A DNA stretch of 64,000 bases from Rhodopseudomonas pentothenatexigens. Its GTDB lineage: Bacteria > Pseudomonadota > Alphaproteobacteria > Rhizobiales > Xanthobacteraceae. Shown here in pieces: positions 18,094 through 26,536 of the stretch. The notes beneath the pieces are model-generated. The model searched no databases, had not been told where the DNA came from, and was given only the letters and a program-made list of their open reading frames with translations. Made by a program: the position numbers and the translations under genes. The stretch lies in NCBI RefSeq assembly GCF_900218015.1, contig NZ_UFQQ01000005.1:62001-126000 (forward strand). The letters are read 5' to 3'. How positions within the stretch are numbered: position 1 is the first letter of the stretch; each line of letters opens with the position of its first letter.

Positions 18094-18909
18094 ATGGCCG
18101 ATGTATTCGATCTCTCCGGTCGCGTCGTCGTCGTCACCGGGGGATTGGGCCAGCTCGGTCGCCGCTTCAGCGCCGATCTGATCGGCCGCGGCGCGCGCGT
18201 GGCGATTGTCGATCAGTTTCCGTGCCGCGACCGGACGCTGGGCGGGCTGGTGCCGGCCGATCACGGCGACCGGCTGATGACGTTCGTTGCCGATATCACC
18301 AGCCGCAGCGATCTCGAGGCGGCGCTCCGTGCGATCGAGACGCAATGGGGCGCGCCGTACGGGCTCGTCAACAACGCCGCGCTGGACAGCCCGCCGGATG
18401 CGCCTGCATCCGAGAACGGCCCGTTCGAGGACTATCCCGAGGATTCTTTCGATCGCATCGTCGCGGTGAATCTCAAGGGCACCTTCCTGTGCTGCCAGGT
18501 GTTCGGCGGAGCGATGGCGCGTGCCGGCCGCGGATCGATCGTCAATGTCGGATCGATCTACGGCGTCGTCGCGCCCGATCAGAATCTGTACGAGTACCGC
18601 CGCCAGGACGGCGGGACTTTCTTCAAACCGGTCGCCTATTCGGCGGCGAAGTCTGGCGTCTACAATCTGACGCGCTACCTCGCCGCGTATTGGGGCAAGC
18701 AGCAGGTGCGGGTGAACACCGTCACCTTCGCGGGCGTCTTCAATAACCAGGATCCGCGCTTCCTCGAGAAGTATCTGCCGAAGGTGCCGCTCGGGCGGAT
18801 GGCGGAGCCCGCCGACTACAGCGGCGCGATGGTCTATCTGCTGTCGGATGCGTCGCGCTACATGACCGGGTCCAACATGGTGATCGACGGCGGCTTTACG
18901 TCGATCTAG
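18094..18909 (+). CDS. Short-chain dehydrogenase/reductase
   Basis: Residues 11-22 hold the Rossmann motif VVVVTGGLGQLG, followed by LVNNAAL, NVGSIYG with the catalytic serine, and YSAAK with the catalytic Tyr/Lys at about residue 182. DGGF at the end is typical of classical SDRs. The start is the ATG two bases after the NeuB stop, so the two are cotranslated. SDRs near neuB in legionaminic acid loci (PtmA type) are similar in style. It probably oxidises or reduces an intermediate of the acidic sugar pathway. The stop codon lies within the inverted repeat at 18906-18949. Confidence 0.85.
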   Translation: MADVFDLSGRVVVVTGGLGQLGRRFSADLIGRGARVAIVDQFPCRDRTLGGLVPADHGDRLMTFVADITSRSDLEAALRAIETQWGAPYGLVNNAALDSPPDAPASENGPFEDYPEDSFDRIVAVNLKGTFLCCQVFGGAMARAGRGSIVNVGSIYGVVAPDQNLYEYRRQDGGTFFKPVAYSAAKSGVYNLTRYLAAYWGKQQVRVNTVTFAGVFNNQDPRFLEKYLPKVPLGRMAEPADYSGAMVYLLSDASRYMTGSNMVIDGGFTSI

Positions 18910-18949
18910 AGCTCTTCCGGTTCTGATGGAATTAGAACCGGACCTCTAG
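18906..18949. repeat. Nested inverted repeat at the SDR gene end
   Basis: Outer arms CTAGAG (18906-18911) and CTCTAG (18944-18949) enclose inner arms CCGGTTCT (18917-18924) and AGAACCGG (18934-18941). The hairpin includes the SDR stop codon and precedes a T-rich tract, so it may end or attenuate transcription between the SDR and dehydrogenase genes. Confidence 0.6.
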
Positions 18950-18955
18950 TTTCTT

Positions 18956-19010
18956 TGTTTGACGCGTTTTCTAGACGCGATCCGGTTTCCACTTCGCTCG
19001 AAAACGTTCG
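18956..19010. repeat. Conserved-looking intergenic block
   Basis: The stretch GACGCGTTTTC...CCACTTCGCTCGAAAACG has 7-base inverted arms CGTTTTC (18965-18971) and GAAAACG (19000-19006). From memory, similar blocks recur between genes in Bradyrhizobium and Rhodopseudomonas genomes; this cannot be confirmed here. It lies just upstream of the aldehyde dehydrogenase start. Confidence 0.45.
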
Positions 19011-19028
19011 AGGGGCGACAGACCGATC

Positions 19029-20483
19029 ATGATCCTGCATCCAAGCCTCGTGCCGAACCAGATCGGCCACGACATTCCGGCTACCGCCGACACGATCGCC
19101 GTGTTCGATCCGCATACGGCGCGGGAGATCGCGAGGATTCCGCGATCCGGCAAGGCGGAGATCGATGCCGCTGTCGCCGCGGCGCGGGCGGCGCAGCCGG
19201 ACTGGGACGCGACGCCCGGGGTTCGGCGCGGCGAGATCCTGCATCACATCGCCAATCTGATCGAGGCGCGCTCGGACGAGTTGTCGCGGATCGTCGCCGC
19301 CGAAGCCGGCAAGCGGCTCGCGGATGCGCGCGGCGAAACCGCCGCGGCGGTGCAATGCGCCCGGTTCTTCGCCGGCGAGGGGCAGCGGATGTTCGGCCGG
19401 ACCATGCCGAGCGGCATGGCCGGACGCTGGGCGATGACGATCCGCCGGCCATGCGGAGTCGCGGGCCTGATCATCGCTGCCAATACCCCCGCGCCGAATT
19501 TCGCCTGGAAGGTGTTCCCGGCGCTGATCTGCGGCAACGGCGTCGTGCTGAAAACCGCGGAGGACACCCCAATCTCGTCGTGGCTGCTGGGCCGGCTGTG
19601 CGAAGAGGCCGGGTTGCCGAAGGGCGTCCTCAATATCGTCCACGGGCTCGGTGCCGAGGCCGGGCAGGCGTTGGTCGAGCATCCCGACGTCGATATGATC
19701 AGCTTCACCGGCTCCACCCGGGTCGGCCGTCTCATCGCCGAGACCGCCGGCCGCCAGCTCAAGAAGGTGTCGCTGGAACTCGGCGGCAAGAACGCGCTGG
19801 TGGTCTGCGACGACGCCGATCTCGATCTCGCGGTGAAGTGGACGCTGCTCGCGGCGTTCTCGAATGCCGGGCAGCGCTGCGCCGCGGGCAGCCGGATCGT
19901 GGTGTTCGACAAGGTGTATGACGCCTTCGTCGACAGGCTGCTGACCGCCACGCGGGCGCTGAAGCTCGGCACTGCGGATGATTGCGATCTCGGTCCGGTC
20001 ATCAACCAGCGCCAACTCGACAACATGGTCGGCGCGATCGAGCGCGCGGTGGCGGGCGGCGCGGCGCTGCTGTGCGGCGGCGCGCCCGCGACCAGCGCCG
20101 ATCTACCGGGATATTATCTGCAGCCCACCCTCATGACCGACCCCGACCCGGATTCGGAGCTCGCGCGCACCGAATTGTTCGGGCCGATCACGGCCCTGTA
20201 CAGGGTGCCGGATTTCGACCACGCGGTGTCGTTGGTCAACCGTTCGCCCTACGGATTGACCGCCTCCGTCCACACCCGCGACATCGACCGCGCGCTCACC
20301 TTCGCGCGCAAGGCGCATGTCGGCGTCGCCGTCGTCAATGGCGGCACGCACGGATCGGAAGCGCATATGCCGTTCGGCGGCCTCAACGCCTCGGGCAACG
20401 GCACGCGCGAACCGGGCACCGAAGCGCTCGACGTCTACAGTGAGCTGCGTGTGGTCTATCTCAACAGCCAGCCGCCGCACTGA
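19029..20483 (+). CDS. Aldehyde dehydrogenase (NAD(P)-dependent)
   Basis: This is a full-length ALDH of 484 residues, with ISFTGSTRVGR as the cofactor loop, LELGGKN with general-base Glu at about 250, and NAGQRCAAG with catalytic Cys at about 284. ELFGPI and MPFGGLNASGNGTREPG complete the family pattern. Most sugar-cluster pathways lack an ALDH. Here it follows the SDR gene by 119 bases, containing two repeats, and could oxidise an aldehyde carbon of the acidic sugar or of a side product. It may have its own expression because of the hairpin in between. Confidence 0.85.
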   Translation: MILHPSLVPNQIGHDIPATADTIAVFDPHTAREIARIPRSGKAEIDAAVAAARAAQPDWDATPGVRRGEILHHIANLIEARSDELSRIVAAEAGKRLADARGETAAAVQCARFFAGEGQRMFGRTMPSGMAGRWAMTIRRPCGVAGLIIAANTPAPNFAWKVFPALICGNGVVLKTAEDTPISSWLLGRLCEEAGLPKGVLNIVHGLGAEAGQALVEHPDVDMISFTGSTRVGRLIAETAGRQLKKVSLELGGKNALVVCDDADLDLAVKWTLLAAFSNAGQRCAAGSRIVVFDKVYDAFVDRLLTATRALKLGTADDCDLGPVINQRQLDNMVGAIERAVAGGAALLCGGAPATSADLPGYYLQPTLMTDPDPDSELARTELFGPITALYRVPDFDHAVSLVNRSPYGLTASVHTRDIDRALTFARKAHVGVAVVNGGTHGSEAHMPFGGLNASGNGTREPGTEALDVYSELRVVYLNSQPPH

Positions 20484-20490
20484 GTCCGGA

Positions 20491-21672
20491 TCAACCGGTC
20501 GCGGTCGTCGTCGGCGTAGCGCCGGCGGCCTCGTCGTACAGCCGCAGAAACCGCGCCGCGACGCTGCCGATGTCGTAGCCGCCCTGCGTGACTTTCCGAA
20601 ACGCGGCGTCGCCGAGTTGCCGGCGCAGGCCCGGATCGGTGATCAGCGATCCGATCGCGTCGGCGATGGTGTGAGCGTCGATGCGGGGCAGCAGCAGGCC
20701 CGTGACGCGGTCCGCAATGAAGGCGCGCACGCCGTCGACATCCCCCGCGATCAGCGCCGCCCGCGTCCCTGCGGCCTCCAGCAGGACCCTCGGCAGGCCT
20801 TCCGGATAGCGCGTCGGCAGCACGAAAATATCCGCCGACGCCATCAGTTCCGGCATCCGCTCCATCGGGACCGCGCCGAGATAGCTGACCGCGTCGCTTT
20901 GCTCCAGCATGCGTCTTTCGGTCTGGTCGAGTCCGTCCGGATCGCCATTGGTGTGCGGGCCGGCGACCAGCATGCGCACTTGCGTTCCGAACCGCTCCCG
21001 CAGCAGATCCGCTGCGGCGATGAACTCCAATACGCCTTTCGCGCGCAGCAGCCGGCCGGCGAACAGCACCGTGACCACGCTCGGATCGCGCGGGCGAGGG
21101 ACGAACAGGTCGAGGTCGATGCCGGCTCCGGGCAGGACGTGCGTCCTGGCGGTGTCGATGATGCCGCTTGCGACGAAGAAGTCGCGATCGCCGGGATTTT
21201 CGAAGGTCAGGGCGGAGGCGGTGCGCCCCAGTCCGAGCGCCAGTCCATGGCGGAGCGCGGCGGATTTCCAGCCGGCGACGTCAGCGGCGAAGCCGCGGCC
21301 GATGCCGGCGACGGTGCCGATCACGCCCGACCGGTGCGGCCCGTGGATCAGTCCGGCGATCCGCGCGGCGAGGCCGCCGATCAGCAGCGGCTTCATCGTG
21401 AACAGATGTGCGGCCGCGAAACGCCGCGCATTCAGCAGCGGCACCAGTGCGGCCAGCAATCGCAGATCGTCGCGTGGCCGGAGCTGGAAACGGTCGATCG
21501 GCAGTTCCAGATGATGCAGGCCCAACTGCGCCAATTCGCTCGCGGCTGGATGCGGCGCGGTCGCGATCGTGACCTCCCAGCCGGCATCGCGCGCATAGAG
21601 CGCCACGGCCCGGCGATGGGCATTCCAATAGGGCAGGTCGTTGCAGACGTGGAGCAGGGCGCGAGGCATCAC
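20491..21672 (-). CDS. Glycosyltransferase, GT4 family
   Basis: The 393-residue protein starts with MPRALLHVCNDLPYWNAHRR and has VTVLFAGRLLRAKGVLEFIAAA, MLVAGPHTNGD, and the donor-binding FVLPTRYPEGLPRVLLEAAG with the GT4 E-x7-E arrangement. It converges on the dehydrogenase gene with 7 bases between stops, and closes the polysaccharide cluster. Enzymes of this subgroup often transfer the first sugars to an undecaprenyl-linked acceptor. ATG 21669 is an equally possible start. Confidence 0.87.
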   Translation of the reverse strand: MMPRALLHVCNDLPYWNAHRRAVALYARDAGWEVTIATAPHPAASELAQLGLHHLELPIDRFQLRPRDDLRLLAALVPLLNARRFAAAHLFTMKPLLIGGLAARIAGLIHGPHRSGVIGTVAGIGRGFAADVAGWKSAALRHGLALGLGRTASALTFENPGDRDFFVASGIIDTARTHVLPGAGIDLDLFVPRPRDPSVVTVLFAGRLLRAKGVLEFIAAADLLRERFGTQVRMLVAGPHTNGDPDGLDQTERRMLEQSDAVSYLGAVPMERMPELMASADIFVLPTRYPEGLPRVLLEAAGTRAALIAGDVDGVRAFIADRVTGLLLPRIDAHTIADAIGSLITDPGLRRQLGDAAFRKVTQGGYDIGSVAARFLRLYDEAAGATPTTTATG

Positions 21673-21872
21673 ACGAGACTGATAGGTTGAGCCTGGTTCA
21701 GCCCGGCGGGCGAAGGCGTTCCGTCGCGAACAGTTGCGCGCCGCCGCTCGGCATCATAGTCGCGTGCCCTTCGCTTTGCATTATGAAAACGCCCGGCGGC
21801 GCTCCAGCCCGCCGCGGTCGGCAGGCGTCCGGTGGCTCATGCGAGCGCGACCCGTCCGCGCCACCAGAGCGG

Positions 21873-22715
21873 TCACAACCACCGCTTCCTCCTTTTGAAG
21901 CTCTTCAAATTCTTGAAGCTCTTCCGCTGATCCCCCGCGCCGCCGAGGTAGAATTCCTTGACGTCCTCGTTGTCGCGGAGCTCGTCGGCGGTGCCGTCGA
22001 GCACGACTTTGCCTTGCTCCATGATGTAGCCGTGGCTGGCGACCGAGAGGGCGGCGCGGGCGTTCTGTTCGACCAGCAGAATGGTAACGCCGAGGTCGCG
22101 GTTGATCTTCTGGATGATCGAGAACACCTCTTTGACCAGCAGCGGCGACAGGCCCATCGAGGGCTCGTCCATCAGGATCATCTTCGGCCGGGCCATCAGG
22201 GCTCGGCCGATCGCCAGCATCTGCTGTTCGCCGCCGGAGAGGTAACCGGCGAGGCCGGTGCGCTCCTTCAGCCGCGGGAAATAACTGTAGACCATCTCGA
22301 TGTCGCGGCCGACCTCGCGGTCGCTGCGAGTGAAGGCGCCGAGCCGCAGATTCTCCAGCGACGTCATATCGGAGACGATGCGGCGGCCTTCCATCACCTG
22401 GAAGATGCCGCGGCGGACGATGCGGTCGGGGTCGACGCCGTCGATCCGCTCCCCATCGAACACGATCTCGCCGCGGGTGACTTCGCCGTCCTCGGTCTTT
22501 AAGAGGCCGGAGATCGCCTTCAGCGTGGTCGACTTGCCGGCGCCGTTGGCCCCGAGCAGAGCCACGATCGCGCCCTGCGGCACCTCGAGGCTGAGGCCGC
22601 GCAGAACGAGGATGACGTCGTCATAGACCACCTCGATGTTGCGGACGCTGAGCAGCGGGGCGGGGGCTGACGAGGCGCCGGGCTGCGGACGATGGAGTTC
22701 GGCGGCTTCGGTCAT
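21873..22715 (-). CDS. HAAT-type ABC transporter ATPase (LivF-like), transporter 1
   Basis: The ABC domain is complete: Walker A GANGAGKST at 55-63, LSGGEQQ signature, MILMDEPSMGLSP Walker B and the LLVEQNARAAL switch region typical of LivF. An N-terminal tail of about 20 residues is rich in Pro/Ala, and a basic tail KSFKNLKSFKRRKRWL follows the usual end. Start 22715 was chosen over 22787 because the extra residues are unconserved. It is the last gene of a leftward operon (LivG, acyl-CoA ligase, LivH, LivM, LivK, LivF) and is separated from LivK by a repeat. Confidence 0.9.
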   Translation of the reverse strand: MTEAAELHRPQPGASSAPAPLLSVRNIEVVYDDVILVLRGLSLEVPQGAIVALLGANGAGKSTTLKAISGLLKTEDGEVTRGEIVFDGERIDGVDPDRIVRRGIFQVMEGRRIVSDMTSLENLRLGAFTRSDREVGRDIEMVYSYFPRLKERTGLAGYLSGGEQQMLAIGRALMARPKMILMDEPSMGLSPLLVKEVFSIIQKINRDLGVTILLVEQNARAALSVASHGYIMEQGKVVLDGTADELRDNEDVKEFYLGGAGDQRKSFKNLKSFKRRKRWL

Positions 22716-22777
22716 GGAGCATCCTGACGTTGTCGAACATGCTGCGTCCGGCGGGGGGACGACATCGCCCCGCACCG

Positions 22778-22874
22778 ACGTCATCACCCGCGTATGCGGG
22801 TGATCCAGTGTTCCAGTGCACCAGACCTCGATCCCGACGCCGCGGCGTACTGGATCCCCGCCTGCGCGGGGATG
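22778..22874. repeat. Dispersed palindromic repeat, GTCAT...ATGAC type
   Basis: The element opens GTCATCACCCGC and closes GCGGGGATGAC. Each end is itself a small hairpin (ACCCGCGTATGCGGGT; CCCCGCCTGCGCGGGG), and internal ATCCAGT/ACTGGAT arms pair. It fills the LivK-LivF gap of transporter 1. Confidence 0.75.
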
Positions 22875-22963
22875 ACGGCCTTTGGAGCGGAGGCGTCGCG
22901 GCTCAAAGCGGATGCGGCGCCTCCAATCGCTCGCGGCTGAGAGGAGCCGCGTGCGGTTTCAGT

Positions 22964-24244
22964 TCACCAGCCGAACCATTCCGGCTTGCGCGGCAGGTCG
23001 ACGGTCTTGACCTTTTCGAGCTTGATGGTGCCCTTGGCGATCAGGTCTTTGAGATCGCCGTCGGTCGGGCCCGACACTTTGGCGCGGTACAGGTCGATCT
23101 TCATCGTGCCGCGATGGTCCTTGGCGGTCCAGGTCGACGGGTTGCAGACGCCCTCCATCCCGGCCGGCACCCAGTCCTTCTTCTGGTAGAAGCCCTTGGC
23201 TACGTTCTCGCCGGTGGCGCCGCCGTTCTTGGCGGCCCAGTCGAGCGCCTCCTTCATGTACATCGCCGAGCACACCGCGGCGACGTAGTGCACCGGCCGA
23301 TATACGTTGCCCGACGGATCGGACATCTTGGAGATCTCCTCCACGGTCTTCATGCCGGGCGCGCTGCCGCCCCAGGCCACCGCGGTGCGCAGCGGGAAGA
23401 TCACGCCGTCGGCGGCGTCGCCGGCGGTCTTGGCGGCGTTCTCGTCCATGCCCCAGACGTTGCTCATGAACTGCACGTCGACGCTGGCCGCCTTGCAGGC
23501 CTTCATCACCGAGATGTTGGAGGCGGCGGTGTTGCCGAGATAGGCGTAATTGGCGCCCGAGCTCTTGAGTGACAGGCATTGCGCGCTGTAGTCACCCGGA
23601 GCCAGCGCGAACACCAAGGGTGGCAGCACCTCGAAGCCGAGGTCCTTGGCCATCGCCTCGCCGGCGGCCTTCGGTGCGTTGGGGTAGGGGTGGTTGGCGC
23701 CCATATGGACGAATTTCGGCTTGCCCGGCTTTCCCTTGGCCTTCCAGTCTTCCGCCGCCCACATCAATTCGGCGCGCACCGCGTCCGAATAGGATGGGCC
23801 GTAGAAGAAATTATAGGGCGCCGGCTTGGCTTTGCCGCTGCTGCCTTCGGGATCGGTCAGCGCCGCGGCGTAGGAGCCGGAGATGTCCGGGATCTTGTCG
23901 TTGGCGAGGAAGCCGGTCAGCGCCTCGGTGTCGGCGGTGCCCCAGCCCATGATCGCCGCGACCTTGTTGCCGCTCGACCATTTCTTGTACAGCGCGATCG
24001 CGCGCGGCACCTGGTAGCCGTAGTCGTTGGTGTCGACTTCGAGCTTCTTGCCGTCGATGCCGCCGTTCTTGTTGACCCAGGCGAAAGTGTCGGCGACCGC
24101 CTGGCCGTACGGGGTGCCGACGTCCGAGGTGCCGCCCGAATAGTCGGCGAGATGCCCGATCGCGATCTGCGCCTGTGCGCTCGCCGACGCTCCGGCGATC
24201 ATCAGCGCCAGCGAGGCGGTGCCGAGCAGTGTTTTGATAGTCAT
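22964..24244 (-). CDS. Periplasmic substrate-binding protein (LivK-like), transporter 1
   Basis: The 426-residue protein has an N-terminal signal peptide (MTIKTLLGTASLALMIAGASASAQA), then IAIGHLADYSGGTSDVGTPYGQAVADTFAWV, the start of a type I periplasmic binding fold (Peripla_BP_6). It is longer than classical LivK (about 370). Its carriage with an acyl-CoA ligase gene suggests an aromatic or fatty acid-type ligand rather than an amino acid, but the sequence alone cannot settle this. Confidence 0.88.
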   Translation of the reverse strand: MTIKTLLGTASLALMIAGASASAQAQIAIGHLADYSGGTSDVGTPYGQAVADTFAWVNKNGGIDGKKLEVDTNDYGYQVPRAIALYKKWSSGNKVAAIMGWGTADTEALTGFLANDKIPDISGSYAAALTDPEGSSGKAKPAPYNFFYGPSYSDAVRAELMWAAEDWKAKGKPGKPKFVHMGANHPYPNAPKAAGEAMAKDLGFEVLPPLVFALAPGDYSAQCLSLKSSGANYAYLGNTAASNISVMKACKAASVDVQFMSNVWGMDENAAKTAGDAADGVIFPLRTAVAWGGSAPGMKTVEEISKMSDPSGNVYRPVHYVAAVCSAMYMKEALDWAAKNGGATGENVAKGFYQKKDWVPAGMEGVCNPSTWTAKDHRGTMKIDLYRAKVSGPTDGDLKDLIAKGTIKLEKVKTVDLPRKPEWFGW

Positions 24245-24301
24245 CGTGTTGTCCTCCGATTCGTTTGGGCGAGGTCTTGTTGTTGCTCCCCTGCGCCAAC
24301 C

Positions 24302-25375
24302 TCAATGCGAGAAGGGGTAGAGTTTCCAGTACGCCTTGATCTGCCGCCAGCGATGCGCCAGCCCGTCCGGTTCGAACACCAGGAAGGCGATGATGATCAG
24401 GCCGATCGCGATCTCGCGCAGGAAGGTCAGGTTGTTATTGAGCGCCAGCGCGCGGTCGATCACGCCGCCCCGCAGCGCTTCGCTCAGCCACTCCATCACC
24501 TCCGGCAGTAGCACCACGAAGGCGGTCCCCATCAGCGTGCCCGAGATCGAGCCAATGCCGCCGATGATGATCATCGCCAGGAACAGGATCGAGCGCTCGA
24601 TGCCGAAGCCTTCGTTGGAGACGACGAGCTGGTAGTGGGCGTACAGCGCGCCGGCGATGCCGGCGAAGAACGCCGCCAGCGCGAACGACAGCGTGCGATA
24701 TTTGGTGAGATTGATGCCCATGATCTCGGCGGAGAGATAGTGGTCGCGCACCGCCACCAGCGCCCGGCCGTCGCGGGTCCGCATCAGGTTGGTGACCAGG
24801 ATGTAGCTGACCAGCACATAGGCCAGCACCACGTAGAAATATTGCTTGTCGCCCTGCAGCACCCAGCCGAACAGCGAGAACGGATTGGCCATCGCCGGCA
24901 CCGAACCGCCGGAGAACCACTCGGCGCGCGAGAAGAAGTCGATCAGGATGTACTGCGCCGCCAGCGTGGCGATCACGAGGTAAAGCCCCTTCAGCCGCGC
25001 CGCCGGCAGGCCGAACAATAACCCGACCAGCGCGGTGACCAGGCCGGCGAGCGGAATCGCGAAGAACACCGGGATCGGATAGTGGTTGTTGAGATAGGCC
25101 GAGGTGTAGGCGCCGAGCAGGAAGAACGCCGCATGGCCGATCGAGATCTGGCCGGTGAAGCCGACCAGGATGTTCAGCCCGAGCGCGGCGATGCCGAAGA
25201 TGCCGATCTGGATCAGGATGCTCAGCCAATAGCCCGACAGCAAATATGGCGCGAAGCAGACCGCGACGATGCCGAGGATCGCCGCATTGCGGCTGGTCCG
25301 GGTCGGAAAGATCGTGGTGTCGGCGGCGTAGGAAGTGCGGAAATCGCCGGCAGGGATCAGGGAGGTGTTGGCCAT
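24302..25375 (-). CDS. HAAT-type ABC permease (LivM-like), transporter 1
   Basis: The 357-residue membrane protein contains GLNILVGFTGQISIGHAAFFLLGAY, the hallmark LivM segment, about nine or ten hydrophobic helices, and the IIIGGIGSISGTLMGTAFV end motif. The open frame extends back to 26116, but that part overlaps LivH in another frame. Start ATG 25375 shares one base with the LivH stop (TGATG). It forms the channel with LivH. Confidence 0.9.
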   Translation of the reverse strand: MANTSLIPAGDFRTSYAADTTIFPTRTSRNAAILGIVAVCFAPYLLSGYWLSILIQIGIFGIAALGLNILVGFTGQISIGHAAFFLLGAYTSAYLNNHYPIPVFFAIPLAGLVTALVGLLFGLPAARLKGLYLVIATLAAQYILIDFFSRAEWFSGGSVPAMANPFSLFGWVLQGDKQYFYVVLAYVLVSYILVTNLMRTRDGRALVAVRDHYLSAEIMGINLTKYRTLSFALAAFFAGIAGALYAHYQLVVSNEGFGIERSILFLAMIIIGGIGSISGTLMGTAFVVLLPEVMEWLSEALRGGVIDRALALNNNLTFLREIAIGLIIIAFLVFEPDGLAHRWRQIKAYWKLYPFSH

Positions 25376-26268
25376 CAGATGCGCTCGATGTCCTTGGTGC
25401 CGAACAGGCCGTAGGGCTTGATCATCAGGATGATGATCAGCACGTAGAACGGCGCGATTTCGTAGAGATTGCCCCAGTGCAGATATTCGCTGTCGATGTA
25501 CTGGGCGATGTTCTCCAGCAGGCCGATGATGATGCCGCCGAGCACCGCGCCGCCGATCGAATCCAGCCCGCCGAGGATCGCGGCCGGAAACACCTTGATG
25601 CCGTAGGCGGACAGGCCCGACGATACGCCGTTGACCACGGCGACGACCACGCCGGCGACCGCCGACACCGTCGCCGAGATCGCCCAGGCCATCGCGAACA
25701 CGCTCTTTACCGAGATGCCGAGCGATTGCGCGACCTGCTGGTTGAACGCGGTGGCGCGCATCGCGAGGCCGTATTTCGACACTTTGAAGAACCACGCCAT
25801 CCCGACCATCATCGCGACCGAAACCACCAGGCTCATCACATAGACGGTCTGGATCTGCAGCCCGCCGATCGAGATCGACTGGGTGGCGAAGATCTGCGGG
25901 AACGGCTGCGGGCTGACGCCGAAGATCCATTTCAACGCTGCCTGGAACACCGTCGACAGCGCGATCGTCACCATGATCACCGAGATGATCGGCTCGCCGA
26001 TCATCGGCCGCAGCACCACGATCTGCACTGCGATGCCGAACACGAACATGAACACCAGCGTCAGCGGCATGCCGAGCCAGAACGGCACCTGATATTTCGC
26101 CAGCAGCGCCCAGCACACCCAGGCGCCGATCAGCAGCAATTCGCCCTGGGCGAAATTGACGACCTGGGTGGCCTTGTAGATCAGCACGAAACTCATCGCC
26201 ACCACGCCGTACAGCGTGCCGACCACGAGGCCGTTGACGAGAAGCTGGATCAGGAGGTGCGTGTTCAT
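25375..26268 (-). CDS. HAAT-type ABC permease (LivH-like), transporter 1
   Basis: LivH features are clear: LLVNGLVVGTLYGVVAMSFVLIYKATQVVNFAQGELLLIGA near the start and AILGGLDSIGGAVLGGIIIGLLE near the end, over 297 residues with about eight helices. The start at 26268 was chosen because upstream in-frame codons translate the dispersed repeat at 26284-26355. Between it and the upstream ligase gene there are two repeats, so transcription passes through them or restarts. Confidence 0.9.
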   Translation of the reverse strand: MNTHLLIQLLVNGLVVGTLYGVVAMSFVLIYKATQVVNFAQGELLLIGAWVCWALLAKYQVPFWLGMPLTLVFMFVFGIAVQIVVLRPMIGEPIISVIMVTIALSTVFQAALKWIFGVSPQPFPQIFATQSISIGGLQIQTVYVMSLVVSVAMMVGMAWFFKVSKYGLAMRATAFNQQVAQSLGISVKSVFAMAWAISATVSAVAGVVVAVVNGVSSGLSAYGIKVFPAAILGGLDSIGGAVLGGIIIGLLENIAQYIDSEYLHWGNLYEIAPFYVLIIILMIKPYGLFGTKDIERI

Positions 26269-26283
26269 GCTGATTCTCACCGC

Positions 26284-26355
26284 GTCATTGCCGGGCTCGA
26301 CCCGGCAATCCATCCTCTTCGAACGATGGATGCGCGGGTCAAGCCCGCGCATGAC
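26284..26355. repeat. Dispersed palindromic repeat
   Basis: GTCATTGCCGGG ... CCGCGCATGAC, with an inner ATCCATC/GATGGAT pair. It lies just upstream of LivH, first of two in the gap, and is preserved as an almost complete inverted repeat with hairpin ends. Confidence 0.75.
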
Positions 26356-26426
26356 GCCTTTACGAGTTGAGCTGGTGTGCGCCAGGCCGCGGCGCATGCG
26401 TTGGCTTCTCGGCTCCGCCTCTCCAC

Positions 26427-26519
26427 GTCATGCCCGGGCTCGTCCCGGGCATCCGCGTCTCGCTGTGCTGGCGGTCGGCCGAAGGCGTAGATGACCGGGA
26501 CGAGCCCGGCCATGATGAC
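26427..26519. repeat. Dispersed palindromic repeat
   Basis: GTCATGCCCGGGCTCGTCCCGGG at the left end is mirrored by CCGGGACGAGCCCGGCCATGATGAC at the right. It is the second copy in the gap between LivH and the ligase gene, close to that gene's stop codon. Confidence 0.75.
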
Positions 26520-26536
26520 GGCGGAGAGGGCGCGTC

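Noticed and set aside
25246-26370. Long forward-strand frame opposite LivH and LivM
   Set aside because: His/Asp-rich low-complexity translation typical of the antisense of membrane-protein genes.
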